A DNA stretch of 28,639 nt from Candidatus Parvarchaeota archaeon (GTDB lineage Archaea; Nanobdellota; Nanobdellia; Parvarchaeales; Parvarchaeaceae): assembly GCA_023378805.1 (NCBI GenBank), contig JAMCSQ010000032.1, positions 1 to 28,639 on the forward strand, written 5' to 3'. The position numbers and the translations under genes are program-made. Below are positions 15,520 to 21,825 of this stretch, in pieces. The notes under the pieces were generated by a model that saw only the letters and a list, made by a program, of their open reading frames with translations, ran no database searches and was not told where the DNA came from. Every line of letters starts with the position of its first letter. The stretch's first letter is position 1.

Positions 15520-15547
15520 TAGATAAGCTCAAATAAAGTCAATATAT

Positions 15548-16093
15548 ATGGTAAATATCAGGTTGAAACAGGCATTGGCATTATTCATAGCCATAGCTTT
15601 TGTATCTTCAATCTTTTTTTTCTTCCCGCACGTATCAAGTACGGCTCCTATAACTTATTTCATTGCAGTGCCTGCTAGTGTACTAAGTCCTAATTCCTCA
15701 TACATTGGAAATCAAATATCTGTTCAGCAGGGTGTCCCTGACGACATGATAGCCTATTCATCTGCAGTGCCTGTTTCGAATCTAATAGCAGATAATATCT
15801 CAAATATGTTGCAGTTCACAGAAAGCTTGTTAAATCAAGAAAATATCTCGTATAACATATCAAATGGAAATATACAGTGCCTGTTTTCAAAACAGTTTAC
15901 TGAACAATTGTGCGCTAATCCAAGCAATGGCACTTCATGGTTTCTTATTCAAGAAGGTTCAAACACGCCTTTATTACCCTCGGATGTTAAGCTTTCGTCT
16001 ATAGATTCAAATTCTACGTTTATACTTGTATTTTTTACGTCTGGAAATTCTTCAAGTAATTCAACCACAATACCGAGGATTAATTTGAATTGA
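15548..16093 (+). CDS. Membrane-anchored exported hypothetical protein
   Basis: A 181-residue protein with a basic N-terminus and one hydrophobic segment (about 8-27, ALALFIAIAFVSSIFFFF), then an extracytoplasmic domain. The domain has two cysteines close together (CLFSKQFTEQLC) that could form a disulfide and many N-X-S/T sequons (NSS, NIS, NGT, NST). The stretch GTSWFLIQEGSNTPLLPSDVKLSSIDSNSTFILVF vaguely resembles small cobalamin-type ligand-binding domains (DUF4430), but the match is too weak to assign. The anchor may be an uncleaved signal. The C/D sRNA begins only 3 nt after its stop codon. Confidence 0.75.
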   Translation: MVNIRLKQALALFIAIAFVSSIFFFFPHVSSTAPITYFIAVPASVLSPNSSYIGNQISVQQGVPDDMIAYSSAVPVSNLIADNISNMLQFTESLLNQENISYNISNGNIQCLFSKQFTEQLCANPSNGTSWFLIQEGSNTPLLPSDVKLSSIDSNSTFILVFFTSGNSSSNSTTIPRINLN

Positions 16094-16096
16094 TTG

Positions 16097-16159
16097 GCGC
16101 AATGATGAAATGAACACCTGCTGAGCTTTGCAATGAAGAGTAGGGTAGCTTCTGAGCGC
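16097..16159 (+). ncRNA. Box C/D guide sRNA
   Basis: All four boxes are present in the right order and spacing: box C ATGATGA (16102-16108), D' CTGA (16121-16124), C' ATGAAGA (16133-16139) and D CTGA (16152-16155). The ends pair as a GCGC/GCGC terminal stem. Each guide between a C and a D box is exactly 12 nt (AATGAACACCTG and GTAGGGTAGCTT), and the D'-C' spacer is 8 nt, as in archaeal dual-guide sRNAs. Such RNAs assemble with L7Ae, Nop5 and fibrillarin and direct 2'-O-methylation of the target base paired to the fifth guide nucleotide upstream of D or D'. Predicted targets would read CAGGTGTTCATT and AAGCTACCCTAC. Strand is set by box order. It probably derives from the 3' end of the preceding transcript. 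Confidence 0.85.
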
Positions 16160-16287
16160 TTTTATTTCATAATAAACGTTTATCTAAAATTTTTATTAAA
16201 AGAGGGTTTAAAACCTACCTGCTTAAGATAGCATGAAAGAGAACCAAAACTGGAAAACATAAATAGCATAAAGAATAGAATAACAAT

Positions 16288-16605
16288 ATGTTTATGCCAT
16301 ATAAATTTAGGAGAGGGGCCAATAAAAAACAAAAAAGGATGTTTTCAAAATACCTAGGTTGGAAAACACTAGTTTGGAACAAGATATTAGTGTTGAGAGA
16401 AACTTATTATAAAGAATATAAAGCAAAGAGCGGGTTGAATTACTGCAATACAGTCGGATTATTGAATGGATTAGAGCAGAAAAAGTGGTACAAAGGATTC
16501 TTTAAATTCCTAAAATACGCGGCAAAGAAGCAGAAAATATTTAAGCAGCAGATAGCTTCGGATGCCTTACTATCTAGAGAGGGTATATTGCATAGTTATG
16601 GCTAA
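16288..16605 (+). pseudogene. Remnant of an IS200/IS605-type TnpB (N-terminal part only)
   Basis: A 105-residue ORF whose first ~80 residues match the start of TnpB/OrfB proteins: YKFRRGANKKQKRMFSKYLG (normally YKFRLYPxxxQxxxLxxxxG), then KTLVWNKILVLRETYYKEY (normally RxVWNxxLxxRxxxY). This is the helix-turn-helix-like N-terminal OrfB_IS605 region. The rest of TnpB, including the RuvC nuclease residues and the C-terminal zinc finger, is missing. The ORF runs into the start of the metallo-hydrolase gene (8 nt overlap). No transposon ends or TnpA gene are visible. It is most likely a decayed insertion; a small retained DNA-binding protein is a less likely alternative. Confidence 0.65.
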
Positions 16606-17296
16606 AAAAAGTTTAGGAGTAAAGATAAATGATCAGTTGCACGAAATAAATCTTGGATATGTTAAAGTTTTTCTCATAAAATCTAAAGACGGTTTTATAT
16701 TAATAGATACGGGTTTACCAAACAGTGAGAAAAAAATAATTTCATACATAAATAGTATAGGCAAATCCGTCAGTGATATAAAATACATTATTTTAACGCA
16801 TTCTCACATGGATCATTTTGGGAGTGCTTATGCATTGCAGAAGATGAGCAATGCTCACTTAGGAATAAGTGAAAAAGGTATGTTATATGTTGATGGTACT
16901 AAGGGGCTTTTAATGCCGGTATCAAATTCAAAATCAGTTAAGAATAATTTTTTTGTTCGGTTACTACCGATAATAGCTAAGTTCATAAAGCCAAAGTTCA
17001 TAAAGCCAGACATGAAGCTTAAGGAAGGGATATTTCCAAAGGAGATGGGTATAAACGCAAAAATAATAGAAACTCCTGGGCATACAAAAGACTCTATATC
17101 TATATATCTTATAGATTCAAAAACGGCAATAGTCGGAGATTTAATGCAGGGAACTGATAAAAGGCTGGAGCTACCCCCCTTCTTTGAAGATTATATCTCT
17201 CTTATAAATAGCATTAACAAAATAAAGGAGTTAAAGCCAGATTTAATATGCGTTTCTCATGGAAAAGACCACAATGTAGATGACATTTTTGTTTAA
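16598..17296 (+). CDS. Metallo-beta-lactamase-fold hydrolase
   Basis: A 232-residue MBL-fold protein when started at ATG 16598 (MAKKSLGVKINDQLHEINLG). An ATG at 16562 would add 12 residues that overlap the TnpB remnant and have no family match. Metal ligands are seen as THSHMDH (HxHxDH), ETPGHT (third His), GDLMQG (bridging Asp) and VSHGKDH (last His), as in glyoxalase II-like and lactonase-like members. The substrate is unknown. A perfect 15-bp tandem duplication encodes KFIKPKFIKP in the middle of the protein. Confidence 0.88.
   Translation: MAKKSLGVKINDQLHEINLGYVKVFLIKSKDGFILIDTGLPNSEKKIISYINSIGKSVSDIKYIILTHSHMDHFGSAYALQKMSNAHLGISEKGMLYVDGTKGLLMPVSNSKSVKNNFFVRLLPIIAKFIKPKFIKPDMKLKEGIFPKEMGINAKIIETPGHTKDSISIYLIDSKTAIVGDLMQGTDKRLELPPFFEDYISLINSINKIKELKPDLICVSHGKDHNVDDIFV
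16979..17008 (+). repeat. 15-bp perfect tandem duplication inside the MBL gene
   Basis: The unit AAGTTCATAAAGCCA occurs twice head to tail (16979-16993 and 16994-17008). It encodes KFIKP twice and keeps the reading frame. It looks like a recent replication-slippage event. Confidence 0.9.
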
Positions 17297-17329
17297 TTTT
17301 TATATTATCATTAAAAATTGTATTATTAT

Positions 17330-20029
17330 TTATTTCCAGTATTCTTTCGTTTCTATGTAATTTTTTTCTGCTTCGATTATTTTGTCTACAAGTTCATCTT
17401 CATTTTTGCTGTATGAAGATAAAATCCTGCTAGCGGTCTTTGCTCCTATTCCATAAGCTGAACTTACTACACATGCTTTTTTATCATAGCCTAAGTACAA
17501 TGCGCCGTTCTGTTTAACGCTTTCAAATAGTAGCTTCTCTTCCTTGTTTAATTTCTTGTTTTTAAGCGCCTTCTTTAATACCTTTTCATAAATGTCCCTC
17601 TGTCTTATTTTGTAGAATCCTATATACCTTGCTTTGCATTTGTGACATTTTATCCCATCGGTGTTTTTTACCAGCATGTGCCCTATCTTGTACCCGCAGT
17701 TCATGCACTGCATGAATATCTCCGTGTTCTCTATCCTTTCAATAACCAGTTGCCTTAGTACCTTTCTTGCTTCTTCGGGCTTTATTATAGAACCGCCATA
17801 ATTGCTTTCCAGTCCCTCATAAGTAAGCGGCGAGGCTTCACCTTTGTTTACAATAACCTCTATCTCCCCTTTATTTATTTTGTTAAGTACATCCTCTGCG
17901 GATTTTACAGCTATCTTACTGGAAAAAATCTCTTTGAATGTTTCTTCTTCTGCTACACTATTATCATACATCTCTACAAGACTTCTTAGTCTCATCTTTG
18001 TAAAGTCTGCATATTTGTTTATAATCCCGAACCTTTTTGCTATATTAAGAAATCTATATTCATATAAGGAAGTTCTCTTTATGCTTTCTTTTATTCTTTT
18101 TTCAATATCATTTAAATTTATAAGTATGTCCTTTATTTTTTCTGGAGGGATGAACGTTTTTATCGTTATCCTGTAAGGGTCAACTTTGCTTACAACGCTT
18201 TCTCCGATTATTTCTGTTATCTTAGACGTTATTGCCTTCGAAAGCGCTTCGTTTGTCATGCTTCCAAAGGTCGAATGGATTATTGCATAGTTCTCCACCT
18301 TTTCTATAACTATTCTTTTTGAGTTTGGGATGATGAAATTCTCCTTCTGCTCTTTCAAAACTGAAAATTTGTTAGAGTACTTCTCTCTTAAATCTGCTGC
18401 TTCTTCAGCCACGAATCTATATACTGGCATTAGCTCCCCTTCCCATGCAGGTATTGCCCCTATACTACTGTTTGTTCTTACGACTTCAATCCTCTGATTT
18501 TCTATTTTTACTATTTTCCAGTTTTCCCCACGCATTATAAAATTGTTTCCTTCTTTTCCATTTTCGGCTACGAACTCTTCATCTAATACGCCTATTCTTT
18601 TGTTGAGTTGGTTATCTATTACAATGTAGTTTTTTCTGTCAGGAATTGATGAGATGTTATTTATGTAAAAAAGCAGGCCCTTTCTAGTTCTAATAAGCTG
18701 ATCTCCATAATATCTAATCATGTAATGTTTTATAAGAAAATCAATTACTTCTTCAAATTTCTCTTTTTTCAGTTCTTTGTAAGCGTAGCTCTTTTTTATT
18801 ATCTGAAATATTTCGTCTTTTTTCTGCACTCCGTCTATAATCAAACCAACTATTTGATGTGCAAGTATATCTAGGCTTCCGATTGGTAGAGATATAACTT
18901 CAAGTTCTCCTTTTAATCTGCAATTGTCTATTGATTTACTCTCCAAATAATCATCTATATTTATAGTAACAAGCTTTCCTTTTGCTATTCCCATCTGATT
19001 GTGGTTTGATCTGCCTACTCTCTGTATAAGTTTCACTACCTGTCTTGGAGACATGTATTGTATTACCAAATCTACATTTCCTATGTCTATTCCAAGTTCC
19101 AAAGAACTAGTAGCTATCATAATGTCTATTTCACCAACTTTGAATGCGTTTTCTATCTCTGTTCTAACCTCCTTTGAAAGCGAACTATGGTGCACCTCCA
19201 TTTTTTTGTCTTTAAGGAATTTGCTTAATCTAGAGCCTAAAAGTTCAGCCGTCTCTCTAGTGTTTGTAAATATTATTGTTGATTTGGAATTTTTTATTTC
19301 ATCACTTATATATCTTAATGAATTTGCAACAAGTTTGCTAACATTTTCTTTTGAAGCTACTTCCTCATCTTCATTGTTGAAACTAGGGTAAGCAACTTCA
19401 ATATCATACTTCTTGTCACCAGAAAATTCAACACTTTCTTCAGCCGACAGATATTCCTTTGTTTCTTTAAAATCTGCTATTGTTGCGCTTATGCCTACTA
19501 CCTGAAAATTTGAAAGTCTACGAAGTCTTTCAAGGCCAACTGAGAATTGAGTTCCTCTCTTAGATTCCATCAAGCTTTGGACTTCATCTACAATTACATA
19601 CTTTAGATTTTTTAATTTTTCCACTAGCTTTTTGCTGAGCATCATTGACTGAACGGTTTCTGGCGTTGTTATAAGGCAATGTGGGGGCATTTGCGATTGA
19701 TTTGCTCTTTCATATGCAGTTGTATCTCCATGTCTTATGTCGACTTCTATCCCCATTTTATTGCTTATTGTTATTATATTTTTGAATATGTCCCTGTTTA
19801 ATGATTTCAATGGCGTTATGTAAAGAAGTTGTATACCTTCTGAGTCAGGATTTAATTTGTCAAGCAAAGGTAAAAACGCTGCAAGGGTTTTTCCATAACC
19901 TGTAGGCGCTCTAAATATAATGTTCCTTCCTTCCTTTATCTTTGGTATGACTATCTTTTGTATTTCTGTAAGGTCAGTGAATCCAACCTCTTTTAAGACC
20001 TTCTCTAATTTTGCTGATATACTTTCCAT
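17330..20029 (-). CDS. lhr: Lhr-type superfamily 2 DNA helicase
   Basis: An 899-residue SF2 helicase of the archaeal Lhr family. RecA domain 1 has TEIQKIVIP (Q-motif-like), Walker A APTGYGKT (41-48), TTPET, DEVQ (148-151, where Lhr proteins usually have DEIH/DEVH) and SAT (181-183). RecA domain 2 has IIFTNTRETAELL, SSLELGIDIGNVDLVIQ and QRVGRSNH (336-343). A winged-helix and Lhr-core region follows. The C-terminus has a CxxC...CxxC zinc motif (CMNCGYKIGHML ... CHKCKARYIG, about 774-800) and a helix-hairpin-helix-like GIGAKTASRILSSY before ETKEYW, typical of archaeal Lhr. The family acts in DNA repair and unwinds branched DNA. It is divergent from cca, with a 70-nt gap between. Confidence 0.92.
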   Translation of the reverse strand: MESISAKLEKVLKEVGFTDLTEIQKIVIPKIKEGRNIIFRAPTGYGKTLAAFLPLLDKLNPDSEGIQLLYITPLKSLNRDIFKNIITISNKMGIEVDIRHGDTTAYERANQSQMPPHCLITTPETVQSMMLSKKLVEKLKNLKYVIVDEVQSLMESKRGTQFSVGLERLRRLSNFQVVGISATIADFKETKEYLSAEESVEFSGDKKYDIEVAYPSFNNEDEEVASKENVSKLVANSLRYISDEIKNSKSTIIFTNTRETAELLGSRLSKFLKDKKMEVHHSSLSKEVRTEIENAFKVGEIDIMIATSSLELGIDIGNVDLVIQYMSPRQVVKLIQRVGRSNHNQMGIAKGKLVTINIDDYLESKSIDNCRLKGELEVISLPIGSLDILAHQIVGLIIDGVQKKDEIFQIIKKSYAYKELKKEKFEEVIDFLIKHYMIRYYGDQLIRTRKGLLFYINNISSIPDRKNYIVIDNQLNKRIGVLDEEFVAENGKEGNNFIMRGENWKIVKIENQRIEVVRTNSSIGAIPAWEGELMPVYRFVAEEAADLREKYSNKFSVLKEQKENFIIPNSKRIVIEKVENYAIIHSTFGSMTNEALSKAITSKITEIIGESVVSKVDPYRITIKTFIPPEKIKDILINLNDIEKRIKESIKRTSLYEYRFLNIAKRFGIINKYADFTKMRLRSLVEMYDNSVAEEETFKEIFSSKIAVKSAEDVLNKINKGEIEVIVNKGEASPLTYEGLESNYGGSIIKPEEARKVLRQLVIERIENTEIFMQCMNCGYKIGHMLVKNTDGIKCHKCKARYIGFYKIRQRDIYEKVLKKALKNKKLNKEEKLLFESVKQNGALYLGYDKKACVVSSAYGIGAKTASRILSSYSKNEDELVDKIIEAEKNYIETKEYWK

Positions 20030-20067
20030 CGTATGTTTTATTCTATGATAATTTTATGCGGTATATA

Positions 20068-20077
20068 ATTTATTAAT
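20068..20077 (+). promoter_or_regulatory. Possible TATA box of cca
   Basis: AATTTATTAA lies 23-32 nt before the cca ATG at 20100 in the 70-nt divergent gap with the helicase gene. The spacing fits leaderless transcription of cca and, by read-through, of tRNA-Asn. Confidence 0.4.
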
Positions 20078-20099
20078 ACCTTTCAAATGATATATTGCT

Positions 20100-21296
20100 A
20101 TGGATAAGTTTAAAAAAGTACTTGATAAAGCATATTCTGTGTTTGTGCCTTCCGAAAAAGAGAAAGCCAAGCTCGATAAAACTGCAGAAGAGTTAATAAC
20201 CTTATTAAATAAAAATGCAAGGAACACGGGAGTAGGCGTTGAGTTTAAATTTAGCGGTTCTTATGCAAAAGGAACATGGATAAAGAATGAAAGTGATATA
20301 GACCTATTTGCAATTTTTAATTCAGAAGAGGAAATGAAAAGCTTGTCATCTTTAGTTCCCAAGAATTTCATTCCAACCTTTGGGACAAGGAAATATTTTA
20401 GGGGGCTATTTAATGGAATAGAAGTAGAAGTTGTCCCTGTCCTTCGCTTTTCCGATATAAACTCAGTAGAGAATTCTATAGATTTATCCGTTCTTCATGC
20501 AGACTATATAAATTCTTCTTTGTCTAGTTCACAGAAAAAGGATGTTATAATATTAAAGGCCTTTTGTAAGGCTAATAACTGTTATGGTTCTGAGACATAC
20601 ATGCACGGTTTTTCAGGTTATTCATTAGAGGTAATGACAAAAGAATTTGGGAGTTTCACTGCTTTGGTGGAAGCAGTTAATTCATGGAAACCACCTATCA
20701 TAATTGGAAAAGCTTTGAATAAAAACAGTTCCCATATCTTTCTTTCCGATCCAACTAATACAAAAAGAAATATATGCGCTTCCGTGAGTGAAGAAAACCT
20801 ATCAAGGTTTGTTTTTTCTATGAAGCGTTTCTATCTTTTTCCTTCGTTTGATTTTTTTATAAAGCAGAGTATTAAGAAAAGAGTGCTAAAAGAGGTTAAA
20901 GCACGCGGAACAAAATTATTTGTTTTTACCACAAAAATAATTCAGCCTAAAGACGTCTTTCTTTCAAGGTACATAAAGAACTTAGATAGGCTGGTAAAAG
21001 AACTTAAAGCAGAGGACATAGAGATATACTCCTTTGATGTAGATTTTAATGAAAAAAGTGCAAGTTTGTTCCTTCAAGTTAAAAATGTGCCTAAGACAAA
21101 AACTAAAAAAGTATACGGTCCTGAAGTCTTTTCCAAGGTGGAGATAGTTAAAAATTTTATTAATGTACATAAAAATGTGTTTATTGCAGGAAAATTCATC
21201 TGTTATGATAAGATTTACAATGTTAAGGATTTCAATAAATTTATATTGCTTAAAATAAAAGAATATATGTCTCCAAAATCAATATCTGTTAATTGA
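20100..21296 (+). CDS. cca: CCA-adding enzyme, archaeal class I tRNA nucleotidyltransferase
   Basis: A 398-residue class I CCA-adding enzyme, slightly shorter than the usual ~440. The nucleotidyltransferase signature GSYAKGTWIKNESDIDLFAIF (about 53-73) contains the metal-binding Asp66 and Asp68. A third carboxylate is expected in GIEVEVVPV (about 108-116). The tRNA nucleotidyltransferase domain follows with LKAFCKANNCYGSETYMHGFSGYSLEVM, the class I signature for the neck region. It adds CCA to tRNA 3' ends, and none of the three tRNA genes here encodes CCA. It ends only 1 nt before tRNA-Asn on the same strand, so they are probably co-transcribed. Confidence 0.96.
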   Translation: MDKFKKVLDKAYSVFVPSEKEKAKLDKTAEELITLLNKNARNTGVGVEFKFSGSYAKGTWIKNESDIDLFAIFNSEEEMKSLSSLVPKNFIPTFGTRKYFRGLFNGIEVEVVPVLRFSDINSVENSIDLSVLHADYINSSLSSSQKKDVIILKAFCKANNCYGSETYMHGFSGYSLEVMTKEFGSFTALVEAVNSWKPPIIIGKALNKNSSHIFLSDPTNTKRNICASVSEENLSRFVFSMKRFYLFPSFDFFIKQSIKKRVLKEVKARGTKLFVFTTKIIQPKDVFLSRYIKNLDRLVKELKAEDIEIYSFDVDFNEKSASLFLQVKNVPKTKTKKVYGPEVFSKVEIVKNFINVHKNVFIAGKFICYDKIYNVKDFNKFILLKIKEYMSPKSISVN

Positions 21297-21297
21297 T

Positions 21298-21369
21298 GCC
21301 CGAGTAGCTCAACGGCAGAGCACTTGGCTGTTAACCAAGGCGTTGCAGGTTCGAATCCTGCCCCGGGCG
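21298..21369 (+). tRNA. trnN-GTT: tRNA-Asn(GTT)
   Basis: A 72-nt tRNA. The D stem is GCTC/GAGC, and the anticodon stem CTTGG/CCAAG holds the loop CTGTTAA with anticodon GTT. The T stem GCAGG/CCTGC holds TTCGAAT, and the discriminator is G as usual for tRNA-Asn. The acceptor GCCCGAG pairs with CCCGGGC except for an A6-C67 mismatch. No intron and no encoded CCA are present. It starts 1 nt after the cca stop codon. Confidence 0.93.
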
Positions 21370-21411
21370 CTTTAGGGTAGTTTTACAGCGTTGAAAGTAT
21401 TTAGATATTAG

Positions 21412-21741
21412 TACTATATACTGACCTTCAGTATATGTAAAACTTCTAAATTTATCTCTGTTAGATCTAATAAACCCAAAATAGCATCCATTGCACTTTC
21501 TAAATTACATAAGATAAGAGGAAAGGTTTACAGGTTAAGTAAAGATGAGGTACTTAAATCAAATGCAATTTATTTTTTGACAACTTCCGATTGGCTTTTA
21601 AAATCGGGCATATCCATAAATGATAAATAGAGCAAAAATGTTTTCATACAAAGTTGCAGAAGAATTGAAAAGCTACAATAAAATGATTTAGGCAACGCAT
21701 TCAAGAAATTTCAGGAGAAATACAGTTCTGAAGTGAGATAG
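21412..21741 (+). pseudogene. Decayed gene of unknown function downstream of tRNA-Asn
   Basis: This 330-nt stretch fills most of the 456-nt gap and has coding-like fragments in different frames. Segment one (21412-21630) is open for 72 codons with no ATG, GTG or TTG before its last third. It reads KTSKFISVRSNKPKIASIAL, then SKLHKIRGKVYRLSKDEVLK and SNAIYFLTTSDWLLKSG. Segment two starts at ATG 21638 (MFSYKVAEELKSYNK) and stops at 21691. The frame then shifts to DLGNAFKKFQEKYSSEVR, ending at TAG 21741. Together these look like one protein of about 110 residues broken by a lost start, a stop and a frameshift. I do not recognise the family. Its place beside a tRNA gene would suit a remnant of an integrated element. 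Confidence 0.5.
21416..21436. repeat. 9-bp perfect inverted repeat
   Basis: ATATACTGA and TCAGTATAT face each other with only CCT between them, about 47 nt after tRNA-Asn. It could be an RNA hairpin ending the cca/tRNA transcript, or a protein-binding site left from the decayed gene. No T tract follows, so a typical terminator is not evident. Confidence 0.6.
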
Positions 21742-21796
21742 AATATACTTTTTAGCCGATTGTAAAAACTTAATTACTTTCTAGAGAGAATAAAGG

Positions 21797-21805
21797 ATAA
21801 ATATC
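21797..21805 (+). promoter_or_regulatory. Possible TATA box of the surface-protein cluster
   Basis: ATAAATATC lies 21-29 nt upstream of the ATG at 21826. It is the only promoter-like element seen before the four tandem surface genes, whose mutual gaps are 11 nt or less, so it may drive the whole cluster. Confidence 0.4.
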
Positions 21806-21825
21806 AACATAACTTATAATCATTT

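Noticed and set aside
16172..16183. Perfect palindrome ATAAACGTTTAT after the C/D sRNA
   Set aside because: A short AT palindrome in an AT-rich gap is expected by chance. No second copy or link to a regulator was seen.
16562..17296. Start of the MBL gene at ATG 16562
   Set aside because: The extra 12 residues have no family counterpart and overlap the TnpB remnant. ATG 16598 places the first beta strand at the usual position.
16288..17296. A complete IS605-like element with a guide RNA
   Set aside because: The RuvC and zinc-finger parts of TnpB are absent, there is no TnpA, and the sequence right after the remnant is the MBL gene, so no right end or omega-RNA region is present.
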